DNA of 64,000 nucleotides from Afipia felis ATCC 53690 (GCF_000314735.2 NZ_KB375270.1:2976001-3040000); one strand, 5' to 3'; positions 27,324 through 37,260 are shown, counted from the first letter of the stretch. The notes: generated by a model from the sequence alone, not told the origin. Made by a program: numbers and translations.

Positions 27324-28829
27324 ATGAGTGTGGCGGCTGCTTCCGGCGCGGGCAAAGGCGGCAGGCTGCCGGCGGTGTTCGCTGTCCTTGTCGTGGTGCT
27401 GACGCTGGTGCGGCTTATCGGGCTGCATCTGTCGGTAGTCGATCTGTTCTTCGATGAATCGCAATACTGGGCGTGGGCGCAGGCGCCCGCGTTCGGCTAT
27501 TTCTCCAAGCCGCCGCTGCTGGCGTGGATTATCGCCGCATCGCAGACGGTATGTGGCGCGTCGGAAGCCTGCATTCGTGCACCGGCGCCGCTGCTGCATG
27601 GCGCGACCGCCTTTCTGATTTATGCGATCGGACAAAGGCTGTTCAGCGCCCGTGCCGGTTTCTGGTCGGGGTTGATCTATCTGCTCGCGCCCGGCGTCGT
27701 GTTTTCGACGCGGATCATCTCCACCGACGTGCCGCTCTTGTTCTGCTGGGCACTGGCGCTGCTGGCTTTCGTCGAATTGCGCCGCGCGCCGAACTGGGGC
27801 TGGGCTGTTCTGCTTGGCCTCGCGATCGGCATCGGCATGCTGGCGAAATACGCGATGATTTACTTCGTCGCCTGCGCCGTGCTGGCCGCGATCATGGATG
27901 AAGGATCGCGGCGGCTGTGGCGCAGGCCGCAGCTATGGGTGGCGTTGGCGATCGGTGTCGTGGTGCTCGCGCCCAACCTGATGTGGAATGCCGCGAACGG
28001 CTTCGTCACGCTCAAGCACACTGGTGACAATGCCCGCGGCAACGGGCTGATGTTCAGCCTTCCTCATGCCGCCGAGTTTGTCGCCAGCCAGTTCGCTGTC
28101 ATGGGTTTCATCACCTTCGGCGTGTTCCTCGCGCTGCTCGTGCGCCCGCGTCATTATCTACGCAATGCCGACATGCGGATGTTGATGGCGTTTGCCGTCC
28201 CGCCGGTCGCGATCATCACGGTGGTTGCGTTTCTCACCCATGCGAATGCCAACTGGGCGGCGCCATCGGCGATTGCCATGACCATCCTTGCGACCGCCGT
28301 GCTGGTGACTGAGGATCGCCGCGGCTGGCTCGTGGCGAGCATCGTCATCGGTCTCGTGGTGCAGGGGACGCTGCTGATCGGCGATCACATCGCCGATCGC
28401 GTCAGCATTCCCGGCATCCGCAATGGCAACGTCTACGCTCGCACGATGGGCTGGCATCGCCTTGGCGATGACGTCGCCGTCACAGCCAAAGCGCATGGCG
28501 CACGCGGCATCGCCGCCGACACGCGTGATCTCGTCTCGTCGCTGATTTACTACACACGCGCGAGCGGCTTGCCGGTGCTCGCCTGGCCGTTGTCGGCAGT
28601 GCCGAGCCATGAGTTCGATATCTCCCGGCCGCTGACGGCGGCGGCATCGATGCCGATCCTGTTCGTCACGGAATGTGAACTGCCGGCACGTCTCGAGGCG
28701 CAGTTCGGCAACGTCACATCGCTTGGGCCCGTGACGATGGTGAGGGGCCCGACCTCGCGCCGGAGCTTCTCGTTGTTTCTGCTGGATCAGCCGAAAGGCG
28801 CACTCAGGCCGCTGGCAGGCTGTAGCTAG
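27324..28829 (+). CDS. ArnT-like glycosyltransferase family 39 membrane protein
   Basis: This 501-residue protein has a multi-spanning membrane domain and the GT39/ArnT signature near residue 40, DLFFDESQYWAWAQAPAFGYFSKPPLLAWIIA, with the catalytic acidic residues after helix 1. The C-terminal third is a soluble periplasmic domain. The family moves a sugar from a polyprenyl phosphate to lipid A or proteins at the periplasmic face. The ATG at 27324 follows GGAAGGATAGG and begins 4 bases after the PAP2 stop, implying one operon. Which sugar and acceptor are used is unknown. Confidence 0.88.
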   Translation: MSVAAASGAGKGGRLPAVFAVLVVVLTLVRLIGLHLSVVDLFFDESQYWAWAQAPAFGYFSKPPLLAWIIAASQTVCGASEACIRAPAPLLHGATAFLIYAIGQRLFSARAGFWSGLIYLLAPGVVFSTRIISTDVPLLFCWALALLAFVELRRAPNWGWAVLLGLAIGIGMLAKYAMIYFVACAVLAAIMDEGSRRLWRRPQLWVALAIGVVVLAPNLMWNAANGFVTLKHTGDNARGNGLMFSLPHAAEFVASQFAVMGFITFGVFLALLVRPRHYLRNADMRMLMAFAVPPVAIITVVAFLTHANANWAAPSAIAMTILATAVLVTEDRRGWLVASIVIGLVVQGTLLIGDHIADRVSIPGIRNGNVYARTMGWHRLGDDVAVTAKAHGARGIAADTRDLVSSLIYYTRASGLPVLAWPLSAVPSHEFDISRPLTAAASMPILFVTECELPARLEAQFGNVTSLGPVTMVRGPTSRRSFSLFLLDQPKGALRPLAGCS

Positions 28830-28948
28830 GTATCGCGGGAGCCCCTTGCCGGACTTTGCTGGCCGCCGCGCTGGTCCCATCGACATGGTGGCCGCTGGGC
28901 CAGGACGGCGAAAATGAGCCTTTTCGGGGCCTCCCAATCTTTCTATAG

Positions 28949-30406
<1,458 letters not shown>

Positions 30407-30432
30407 AGCGCATCAAGAATTGCGTGGCGCAA

Positions 30433-31218
30433 CTAACCCGTCTTGTCCGCCCAATAGACGACGGTGTCGTAGGGAACGGTCACGATGTCCTTGCCCGCAA
30501 GCTCGGGTGTTGACGCTATCAAGGCGCGGATGGCCGCCACGACTTTGGCTTCCTCGTCGGGAGGCAGCGCGGCGATAAAGCTCGTCGAGCGGAAGCGGTC
30601 GACGATTACATCCTCCGGCGAGCCGGTATGGCCCGGATGTGGAAAGCGGTTCGCATGCAACGGGCCGAATCCATCGAATGGGAACACCGAACTCAGGGTC
30701 TTTGAGGTGAAGCGCGGCGTGTCGCCCTCATAGGGAGCGATGAGGTCCCTCAACTGAGCGACCCACGGCACGGATTCATCGCGCCTGTTCCAGACGAGTG
30801 CGAGTTTGCCCCATGGCTTCAGCACGCGATGGATTTCCGTGAGCGATGCCTTGGTGGCGAACCAGTGAAACGATTGCGCGCAGGTCAGCGCGTCGACCGA
30901 ATTGTCAGGCAACGGAATCGCGGTGGCGGTGCCTTCAAGAACATCGATCTCCGGGAGCAGCTTCGCAAGCTGTTCACGCATCTGCCGCACCGGCTCGACT
31001 GCGATCACGCGCGCGCCGGTTTTGACCAGATAACGGGTGAACTTGCCCGTGCCTGCGCCAAGGTCCACGGCGGTTTTGCCGGCCTCAATGTTGAGATACT
31101 GGCTCAGCCAGTCCACGATCTCGGTTGGATAATCAGGCCGTCCGCGCGCGTAGGTCTCGGCTTTGGCAGTGTAACCTTTGGCGGCGGCGTGGTGGATCTG
31201 TCCAGCAACATCGTTCAT
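30433..31218 (-). CDS. Class I SAM-dependent methyltransferase
   Basis: This 261-residue protein has the SAM-binding motif VDLGAGTGKFTRYL, followed by VIAVEPVRQM and the post-motif LTCAQSFHWF, typical of the methyltransferase type 11 group. The start at 31218 is supported by AAGGAG five to six bases upstream; a TTG three bases earlier is not needed. No membrane segment is present. The substrate is unknown. It converges with argG with a 26-base gap. Confidence 0.87.
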   Translation of the reverse strand: MNDVAGQIHHAAAKGYTAKAETYARGRPDYPTEIVDWLSQYLNIEAGKTAVDLGAGTGKFTRYLVKTGARVIAVEPVRQMREQLAKLLPEIDVLEGTATAIPLPDNSVDALTCAQSFHWFATKASLTEIHRVLKPWGKLALVWNRRDESVPWVAQLRDLIAPYEGDTPRFTSKTLSSVFPFDGFGPLHANRFPHPGHTGSPEDVIVDRFRSTSFIAALPPDEEAKVVAAIRALIASTPELAGKDIVTVPYDTVVYWADKTG

Positions 31219-31277
31219 CAAAGACTCCTTTTAGTCGCATCATGCGTCCGATCCGCTGGATAAGGCCAGATACAAAA

Positions 31278-31302
31278 ATGGCCGGGACATTGTCCCGGCC
31301 AT
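31278..31302 (-). terminator. Terminator after the OmpA-like gene
   Basis: An 11-bp stem around ATGGCCGGGA/TCCCGGCCAT with a short ATT loop has AAAAA on its left flank (TTTTT on the minus strand) and lies 26 bases after the OmpA-like stop codon. Confidence 0.85.
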
Positions 31303-31327
31303 CGCATTTTTGTGACCAACATTGCAA

Positions 31328-33208
31328 TCAGCGTGGCGCGGCGTTGGCCTCGCCACCGTTGAGAAGCGGTGTGATGTTGCGCACCGTGACGCGGCGGTTG
31401 CGGCGCTCCGGAGCGTCGGTTGCAATCTTCAGATACTGCTCGCCGTAACCTTGCGACGTGAGGTTCTCCGCAGGTACGCCGAACTGCTGCGTCAGCAATT
31501 CCGCGGCCGCTTCGGCGCGGCGATCCGACAGCGACAGATTGTCGACATCGTTGCCGACCGCATCGGTGTGGCCTTCGATCAGAAACACCGTCTGCGGATT
31601 TCTCTGGATGGCCCGGTTCATGCCATCGGCGATGGCCTGCAGCTTCGCAGCTTGATCCGGCGGAATGTCCCACGAACCGGTCTCGAAATTGATGGTATCG
31701 AGATCGATCGATGGCATGCGCTGGCGCACCGAGGGGCTGTAGCGGATTTCGTCGAGCGAATAGGGCCGCTCGAGCCGGTCCACTGGCGGCGCAATCAGCG
31801 TGTCGTAGATCAGATCCGGCGGCGCGCCGTCGGCTTCGACGATGTAGCGATCCTGCGGAATGTGCAGCACGGGCGGCGGCAGCGAGACGAAGTAGCCGCC
31901 GATGGCGCCGGCCACCACACCAGCGGCGAGACCGGCACCAAAACCCGGACCGCCGTGACGCCGGTTGTCGATGATGACCACCTCGCGTCCATCCGGTCCA
32001 CGGCGGCTGCGCCGCAGAAGACCACCACGCTCGTCGTTGATGGTGATGATCTGCGAGCCGTCAGGACGAACCACGACTGTGCGCGTGTCGTTGCCCTGCC
32101 GGTCGACACGGACGTCTCGTGCGCCGTAGCGGAAACGGTCCACATCGTTGTGCCGGATGAACGACTGTCCATTCGGATCGCGTACGATCACGCGGCCCGG
32201 TTCGGTGATGATGGTGCGACCGCCTTCGGTGCGTTCCTGGCGCTTGCCGCGGAAGTCGTCGATCCGTCCGCGCTGCATCGTTGCATCCCGGGCGGGCAAT
32301 GGCGTGGTGGCCGCTGCTGGTGCAGCAGGCAACGGTGCCGCGATCGGCGCGTGCGTAGGCGCAACGGGTGTGCCGGCGGGAAGGCCGGGCGGTGGACCGC
32401 GCCGCTCGCTGCGTTGTCCGTTGGCGCCGCCGGGTACGGGTGCTGCGTTGGGCGCAGCATTCGGTGCGGGAGGTGTTGCGTTCGGCAGCGCGTGGCCGCC
32501 GGGCGGCGTTTGAATGGCATTCGGCCGCATCGCGTTCGGAGGCGTCGCCTGATTCGGTGCTGCGTTGGGTGCAGTATTCGGCGTGGGGGGCGCGCCGTTC
32601 GGCAACGGGCGACCGCCGGGCGGGGTCTGAACTGCATTCGGGCGCGCATTTGGAGGCGTCGCCTGATTTGGCGCAGCATGCGGGGCCGCGTTGTTCGGCG
32701 CCGGTGGGCGTTGTGGCGTTACGTCGCGGGCGCCCGGCGCGATCGGCTGGGCGCTGGGTGCGCGCGGAGCTTCACCGCGTGGTGCAGGTGCGGGTTGCTG
32801 CTGCGGAGCAGGCGGTTGCGGGCGCGGGGCCTCGCCGCGATGCGGCTGAGTCGGCGCCGCGGCGGGAGGCGTTGGCCGTGCGGGTGCGCCGGGCGGATGA
32901 GCCTGTGGCGCGGGAGCGGCATGAGGAGGTGCCGCCGGCGGTGCGGGACGGGCCGCAGGAGCCTGAGGTGCTGCGGGCGGATGTGGAGGTGCGGCCTTCG
33001 GAGCCTGAGGCGGCGCGGCATGTGGTGGCGCGGGCGGTGCTCCTCTCGGCGCGACAGGCGGCGGAGCCTTCGGCGGCGTCCTGCCCTCAGGCGCCTTCTG
33101 CTGATCGGGAGCGGCCTGGGCCATCATGAAAGATGCTGGCGCGGCATGCGCAAATTGCGAAACGGAAAATGCGGCGGTCGCGAGCAATACCAGTCTCAGG
33201 TTCTTCAT
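31328..33208 (-). CDS. OmpA-family outer-envelope protein with long Pro/Ala-rich linker
   Basis: This 626-residue protein has a signal peptide (LRLVLLATAAFSVSQFAHA), then about 280 residues made mostly of Pro, Ala, Gln and Asn. A basic region follows (RDVRVDRQGNDTRTVVVRPDG, RRSRRGPDGREVVIIDNR), then a glycine-rich hydrophobic stretch. The C terminus is an OmpA peptidoglycan-binding domain (INFETGSWDIPP, FLIEGHTDAVGNDVDNLSLSDRRAEAA, ERRNRRVTV). The ATG at 33208 has AAGGA at the right spacing. The domain should hold peptidoglycan while the linker spans the periplasm. The linker includes two tandem DNA repeats of 117 and 114 bases. Confidence 0.85.
   Translation of the reverse strand: MKNLRLVLLATAAFSVSQFAHAAPASFMMAQAAPDQQKAPEGRTPPKAPPPVAPRGAPPAPPHAAPPQAPKAAPPHPPAAPQAPAARPAPPAAPPHAAPAPQAHPPGAPARPTPPAAAPTQPHRGEAPRPQPPAPQQQPAPAPRGEAPRAPSAQPIAPGARDVTPQRPPAPNNAAPHAAPNQATPPNARPNAVQTPPGGRPLPNGAPPTPNTAPNAAPNQATPPNAMRPNAIQTPPGGHALPNATPPAPNAAPNAAPVPGGANGQRSERRGPPPGLPAGTPVAPTHAPIAAPLPAAPAAATTPLPARDATMQRGRIDDFRGKRQERTEGGRTIITEPGRVIVRDPNGQSFIRHNDVDRFRYGARDVRVDRQGNDTRTVVVRPDGSQIITINDERGGLLRRSRRGPDGREVVIIDNRRHGGPGFGAGLAAGVVAGAIGGYFVSLPPPVLHIPQDRYIVEADGAPPDLIYDTLIAPPVDRLERPYSLDEIRYSPSVRQRMPSIDLDTINFETGSWDIPPDQAAKLQAIADGMNRAIQRNPQTVFLIEGHTDAVGNDVDNLSLSDRRAEAAAELLTQQFGVPAENLTSQGYGEQYLKIATDAPERRNRRVTVRNITPLLNGGEANAAPR
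32442..32672. repeat. Tandem repeat, two units of 117 and 114 bp, inside the OmpA-like linker
   Basis: Unit 1 is 32442-32558 and unit 2 is 32559-32672. Both encode the pattern NQATPPNA-RPNA-QTPPGG-LPN-PP-PN, and a third, partial unit follows. Lengths are multiples of three so expansion keeps frame. Confidence 0.8.
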
Positions 33209-33465
33209 ATCCATCCTTGGTGTTGGAGCCATGTCTCTCATCTCTCACCAGAGTCCACGACGCATCTGTTGAGGATGTGTCATGTCCGCAATGGACTGAC
33301 AATGGTGAGGCGGGAGTGTGGCAGCATGCATCATCGTACTGATTATTTTGCGCGAAGTCGCGCATTGCATGCGGCGATATGAATGAGCGTTCATCGCACA
33401 TCGTATTTTTGTAAAATGTATCGTCAGGATGAAGGATATTCGGCGGAGCAAAGGGCGAGGAGTTC

Positions 33466-33705
33466 TCAGTCGCTCGGCGGGGAAGGGCCCTGCGGCGTCT
33501 GCGGTCCGCGCACCGGAAATTCATCCGGCGTCTGTCCGGGCAATTCCTGCGGCACCTGTGGCGCATCCGGTTCATGCATCGGCGGCGGCACGTCGGGTTT
33601 GGGATTTCCCGGCGGCATTTCGCGTGGCGGTTCGGTCGGCGTGCCTGGCGTTGCAGGTGGTACTTCCGGCGGATCGCCCTGCGGCGTTTGCGGATCTGGT
33701 GCCAA
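33466..33705 (-). CDS. Small proline-rich protein, hypothetical
   Basis: This 79-residue frame is about one third Pro, with repeated short acidic/proline units such as PQTPQGDPPEVPP, PGTPTEPPREMPPGNPKP and PQTPQGP at both ends. The TTG at 33705 is chosen because GAGGAG lies 6 bases upstream; a GTG at 33744 would add 13 residues with no clear ribosome site. It has no signal peptide or membrane segment. The codons favour G/C at the third position as in neighbours. It lies 257 bases upstream of the OmpA-like gene in the same direction. It may be a real small protein or a chance frame. Confidence 0.45.
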   Translation of the reverse strand: MAPDPQTPQGDPPEVPPATPGTPTEPPREMPPGNPKPDVPPPMHEPDAPQVPQELPGQTPDEFPVRGPQTPQGPSPPSD

Positions 33706-33830
33706 TTCGATCTCCTCGCGTATCGGACTAAAAGCAACAGCCACTGCCGCTGCATGTTCCGCGTCGACGCAGGCGATGAGTTGACTTTGCGTTCACCTGC
33801 CGACGAAATGCGGCGTCACAGGAGAAGACG

Positions 33831-34208
33831 ATGCCGCTGGCTTATTGGTGTGTTCTGGTCGCTGCGCTGTTGCCGCTGTTCTGGGCGGGATATGCGAAGG
33901 CGGGGGGCACTGTCGACAATCATTGTCCCCGCGAGTCGACCAACGATCTGCCACCGAAGCATCGACGCGCTTATGCCGCGCACTACAATGCCTACGAGAA
34001 TTTCCCGCTCTTCGCCGCCGCCGTCATCATTGCGATAACGCAGGGCGCTACGCTCTCCACCGTCAATGCGCTTGCGGTGATCTATGTACTGCTGCGCATC
34101 GTACACGGCGTGCTGTATGTCATCGATCAGCCGACCGCGCGTTCGATCGTCTACGGCCTCGCGCTGTTTACCAGCATCGCGATTTTCGTGTTGCCGGCGT
34201 TCGGCTAG
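33831..34208 (+). CDS. MAPEG family membrane protein
   Basis: This 125-residue protein has four hydrophobic helices and the MAPEG motif NAYENFPLFAAAVIIAI, followed by LAVIYVLLRIVHGVLYVIDQP. The family includes glutathione-dependent membrane enzymes and inhibitors, but bacterial members are mostly uncharacterised. It converges with ohrR with a 7-base gap. A detoxification role would fit the neighbouring organic peroxide genes but is only inference. Confidence 0.87.
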   Translation: MPLAYWCVLVAALLPLFWAGYAKAGGTVDNHCPRESTNDLPPKHRRAYAAHYNAYENFPLFAAAVIIAITQGATLSTVNALAVIYVLLRIVHGVLYVIDQPTARSIVYGLALFTSIAIFVLPAFG

Positions 34209-34215
34209 CGCCGCC

Positions 34216-34695
34216 TCACGCCCGCCGGTTCTTTGCCACCTTGGCGAGATTGTCGCGGAGCGTGACGACCGCCTTCTGCAGTTTTCGGAAGTCTTCGGGC
34301 GGCAGGCCGGTCTCCTTGACGAGGTTCATGCACAGGCCCTTCTCGCGCAGGCGACGGCCTTCATTAGTGAGATGCACAATGACCTGGCGCTCGTCGGCGG
34401 GGTCGCGCTTGCGCTCCACATAGCCCAACTCCTCGAGCTTCTTGAGGATCGGCGTCAGTGTGTTGGATTCGAGAAACAGCTTTTCACCGAGGCCGCCCAC
34501 GGTCTGATTGTCCTGCTCCCACAGCGCAACGATCGCGATGTACTGCGTGTAGGTGAGGCCGAGCTTCTCCAGGATCGGCTTGTAGGCTCGCCCGTAGGCG
34601 AGATTGGCTGAATAGACCGCGAAGCACAGGAAATCGTCGAGTCTCGGGGTGGGTCTGTCAGAAGAAGTCTTGCCGGCGCTGGTCTTGGTGGTCAT
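34216..34695 (-). CDS. ohrR: OhrR organic-peroxide-sensing MarR-family repressor
   Basis: This 159-residue MarR-type winged-helix protein carries the OhrR N-terminal motif LDDFLCFAVYSANLAYGRAYKPIL, whose Cys (about residue 25) is the peroxide-sensing thiol. The DNA-binding part is VGGLGEKLFLESNTLTPILKKLEELGYVERKRDPADERQVIVHLT. The ATG at 34695 was chosen because longer forms run into the ohr gene on the other strand. It is divergent from ohr with a 144-base gap containing two palindromes, consistent with repression of ohr and of itself until peroxide oxidises the Cys. Confidence 0.93.
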   Translation of the reverse strand: MTTKTSAGKTSSDRPTPRLDDFLCFAVYSANLAYGRAYKPILEKLGLTYTQYIAIVALWEQDNQTVGGLGEKLFLESNTLTPILKKLEELGYVERKRDPADERQVIVHLTNEGRRLREKGLCMNLVKETGLPPEDFRKLQKAVVTLRDNLAKVAKNRRA

Positions 34696-34746
34696 CGCGA
34701 AGTTCCTCACACGGATGTGATATCTCGGACAGCATATATATCGGTT

Positions 34747-34759
34747 CCGATTAAATCGG
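34747..34759. promoter_or_regulatory. Operator-like palindrome 1 in the ohrR-ohr intergenic region
   Basis: CCGATT-A-AATCGG is a perfect odd-centred palindrome lying just upstream of the candidate ohr -35. It is a likely OhrR site by position; the sequence differs from the published Xanthomonas/Bacillus AT-rich sites. Confidence 0.65.
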
Positions 34760-34764
34760 AAGCG

Positions 34765-34792
34765 TTGACATCCGGGTATTTTGATATATTTA
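34765..34792 (+). promoter_or_regulatory. Candidate ohr promoter
   Basis: A consensus -35 TTGACA at 34765-34770 is followed after 16 bases by TATTTA at 34787-34792. Transcription would start near 34800, inside or beside the second palindrome. Confidence 0.6.
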
Positions 34793-34800
34793 GATCGCAT

Positions 34801-34813
34801 CCGATTGGATCGG
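34801..34813. promoter_or_regulatory. Operator-like palindrome 2, near the ohr transcription start
   Basis: CCGATT-G-GATCGG repeats palindrome 1 with one imperfect pair, 54 bases further on. Two matching sites flanking the promoter suggest cooperative repression. Confidence 0.6.
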
Positions 34814-34839
34814 TAGAGACATAATGAAAGGAACCCGCC

Positions 34840-35259
34840 ATGACCACCCAGATCGAAAAAGTGCTCTACACCGCCAAGACCCACGCCACAGGCGGCCGCG
34901 ACGGCGCGGCCCGTTCCTCCGATCGCCGCCTGGATGTGAAGCTGTCGCCTCCTGGCTCGGCCGGTCAGGGCACCAATCCGGAGCAATTGTTCGCCGCCGG
35001 CTGGTCGGCGTGCTTCATCGGCGCCATGGGCCGCGCCGCGAGCCTGCAGAAGGTCAAGCTCCCCGCCGACACGGCGGTGGATGCGGAGGTCGATCTCGGA
35101 ACGGTAGGTGACGGCTTCCTTCTTCAGGCTCGTCTCAATGTCAGCCTGCCGGGGCTCGATCGCGATGTCGCCGAAGCGGTAGTGAACGCCGCCCACCAGA
35201 TCTGCCCGTACTCGAAAATGTCACGTGGCAACATCAACGTCGAACTGAATGTGCTCTGA
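34840..35259 (+). CDS. ohr: Ohr organic hydroperoxide reductase
   Basis: This 139-residue OsmC/Ohr-fold peroxidase reduces organic hydroperoxides with its two conserved cysteines, visible in GWSACFIGAMGRAA and QICPYSKMSRGNINVELNVL. The N-terminal KVLYTAKTHATGGRDGAARSSD and TNPEQLFAAGWSACF are characteristic of Ohr rather than general OsmC. AAAGGAA precedes the ATG. It is divergent from ohrR, the usual arrangement, and is followed 89 bases later by a Tat-exported hydrolase gene. Confidence 0.96.
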   Translation: MTTQIEKVLYTAKTHATGGRDGAARSSDRRLDVKLSPPGSAGQGTNPEQLFAAGWSACFIGAMGRAASLQKVKLPADTAVDAEVDLGTVGDGFLLQARLNVSLPGLDRDVAEAVVNAAHQICPYSKMSRGNINVELNVL

Positions 35260-35348
35260 GCCGCCGCGGCGAACGATCCGTGCCGCCTATGTCAGTGCGG
35301 ATCGTTCGCGGCGCCCTCAACGTTACGTTGCAAACCCGGGAAACAGCC

Positions 35349-36401
35349 ATGTCCGATCTTCTCAATGCGAACCGCCGCAATTTTCTTCAGCTCGCCTCGA
35401 CCGGCGCCGCCGCATTGACGGCCGCCGGGTTCGGTTTGCTGCAATCCGCCCGCGCGCAGAGCGCAGGCGCGCCGAGTCCCGCGACGCAATCGAACAGCGC
35501 AGCCGTGCTTGCGCCGGTCCGGCAGATCAAGGCCGGTGTGTTGAACATCGGTTATTATGAAACCGGTCCCGCCGATGGCCCCGTGGTATTTCTGTTGCAC
35601 GGTTGGCCGTACGACATTCACAGCTACGTCGATGTTGCGCCGATGCTCGTCGCGAAGGGTTATCGCGTTATCGTCCCGCATGCCCGCGGCTACGGCACGA
35701 CGCAATTTCTTTCCGCCGATACGCTGCGCAACGGCGAACCGGCCGCGCTCGCGGTAGACATGATCAACCTGATGGATGCGCTCAGGATCGAGAAGGCGCT
35801 GATCGCGGGTTACGATTGGGGCGGCCGCACGGCAGGCATTCTCGCGGCGCTCTGGCCAGAACGCGTCAAGGCGCTGGTAGCGGTCTCCGGTTATCTCATC
35901 GGAAGCCGTGCGGCGAACGAGAAGCCACTGCCGCCGAAAGCCGAACTGGCATGGTGGTATCAGTTTTACTTCGCGACCGAGCGCGGCCGTCTCGGCTACA
36001 GCGAGAACACCCATGAGTTTGCAAAGCTGATCTGGCAGCTCGCTTCGCCCAAGTGGCAATTCGACGACGTGACCTTCGCGCGCTCGGCCAAATCGCTCGA
36101 CAATCCCGATCATGTCGCGGTCTCGATCCACAACTACCGCTGGCGGCTAGGCCTTGCCGAAGGCGAGGTGAAGTATGACGCCATCGAGCAGCGGCTCGAG
36201 CAGCTTCCGGCCATCAGCGTGCCGACCATCACGATGGAGGGCGATGCCAATGGCGCGCCGCATCCCTCGCCGGATTCCTACGCGAAGAAATTCATCGGGA
36301 AGTATCAGCACCGGCTCATCACCGGCGGCATCGGGCACAACCTGCCGCAGGAAGCACCGCAGGCTTTCGCCCAAGCGGTGATTGACGTTGATAAGTTCTG
36401 A
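35349..36401 (+). CDS. Tat-exported alpha/beta hydrolase (epoxide-hydrolase-like)
   Basis: This 350-residue protein has a twin-arginine signal (NRRNFLQLASTGAAALTAAGFGLLQSARA). An alpha/beta hydrolase follows with oxyanion region LLHGWPYDIHS, nucleophile elbow GYDWGGRTA (Asp nucleophile, as in epoxide hydrolases and haloalkane dehalogenases) and C-terminal His in GIGHNLPQEAP. The ATG at 35349 places the RR motif near residue 10. It should act in the periplasm. It lies 89 bases after ohr in the same direction and ends at a bidirectional terminator, so peroxide control is possible but unproven. Confidence 0.85.
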   Translation: MSDLLNANRRNFLQLASTGAAALTAAGFGLLQSARAQSAGAPSPATQSNSAAVLAPVRQIKAGVLNIGYYETGPADGPVVFLLHGWPYDIHSYVDVAPMLVAKGYRVIVPHARGYGTTQFLSADTLRNGEPAALAVDMINLMDALRIEKALIAGYDWGGRTAGILAALWPERVKALVAVSGYLIGSRAANEKPLPPKAELAWWYQFYFATERGRLGYSENTHEFAKLIWQLASPKWQFDDVTFARSAKSLDNPDHVAVSIHNYRWRLGLAEGEVKYDAIEQRLEQLPAISVPTITMEGDANGAPHPSPDSYAKKFIGKYQHRLITGGIGHNLPQEAPQAFAQAVIDVDKF

Positions 36402-36421
36402 TCGTCTGTAGAGAACCCGAA

Positions 36422-36458
36422 ATCAAAAGCCTGCCGTGTTCAGCGGCAGGCTTTTGAT
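36422..36458. terminator. Bidirectional terminator between the Tat hydrolase and sdhB
   Basis: A 15-bp perfect stem ATCAAAAGCCTGCCG/CGGCAGGCTTTTGAT with a 7-base loop has AAAA and TTTT within the stem ends; it serves the genes converging on both sides. Confidence 0.9.
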
Positions 36459-36477
36459 GCGAGAGAGTTGCGCTTGC

Positions 36478-37260
36478 TTACACCTGGCGCTCGACCAGCT
36501 TCGCCTTGAGATCGGCGATGGCCTTCGAGGGGTTCAATCCCTTCGGGCAGGCCTTGGCGCAGTTCATGATGGTGTGGCAGCGATAGAGCCGGAACGGATC
36601 TTCCAGATTGTCGAGGCGTTCGCCGGTGGCCTCGTCGCGGGAATCCTTCACCCAGCGATCGGCTGCAAGGAGCGCGGCCGGACCGAGGAAGCGGTCGCTG
36701 TTCCACCAATAGCTCGGGCACGAGGTCGAGCAGCAGGCGCACAGAATGCACTCGTAAAGTCCGTCGAGCTTGCTGCGCTCCTCGATCGACTGCCGCCATT
36801 CTTTCTGCGGCGTCGCGGTGGAGGTGTGCAGCCAGGGTTCGATCGATGCATATTGTGCGTAGAAATTGGTGAGGTCTGGCACCAGATCCTTCACCACCGG
36901 CTGATGCGGCAACGGACGGACGGTGATCGGGCCGCTCTCGACTTCGCTCATCGCACGGGTGCAGGCGAGGGTGTTCTGTCCGTCGATGTTCATCGCGCAG
37001 GAGCCGCAGACGCCCTCGCGGCAAGAGCGGCGGAAGGTCAGCGTCGGGTCGACGTGGTTCTTGATCCAGATCAGCCCGTCGAGAATCATCGGGCCGCAAT
37101 CGGCGGTGTTGACGTAATAGGTGTCCATCCGCGGGTTTTGGCCGTCGTCCGGCGACCAGCGGTAGATGTGATATTCGCGCGTCTCGGTGGCGCCTTCCGG
37201 CTTCGGCCAGCTCTTGCCGCCCGTGACGGTGGAGTTTTTCGGCAGCGCGAATTCAACCAT
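36478..37260 (-). CDS. sdhB: Succinate dehydrogenase iron-sulfur subunit
   Basis: This 260-residue subunit carries the [2Fe-2S] ligands in [22 protein letters not shown] and the [4Fe-4S]/[3Fe-4S] ligands in [16 protein letters not shown] and [17 protein letters not shown]. It passes electrons from SdhA flavin to ubiquinone in the membrane anchor as part of complex II. Length is normal. It is the last gene of sdhCDAB, 79 bases after sdhA, and ends at a strong bidirectional hairpin. Confidence 0.97.
   Translation of the reverse strand: MVEFALPKNSTVTGGKSWPKPEGATETREYHIYRWSPDDGQNPRMDTYYVNTADCGPMILDGLIWIKNHVDPTLTFRRSCREGVCGSCAMNIDGQNTLACTRAMSEVESGPITVRPLPHQPVVKDLVPDLTNFYAQYASIEPWLHTSTATPQKEWRQSIEERSKLDGLYECILCACCSTSCPSYWWNSDRFLGPAALLAADRWVKDSRDEATGERLDNLEDPFRLYRCHTIMNCAKACPKGLNPSKAIADLKAKLVERQV

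Noticed and set aside
31322..33382. A 686-codon open frame opposite the OmpA-like gene
   Set aside because: The product is an Arg/Gly/Cys mixture mirroring the Pro/Ala linker; the minus strand has signal peptide and OmpA domain.
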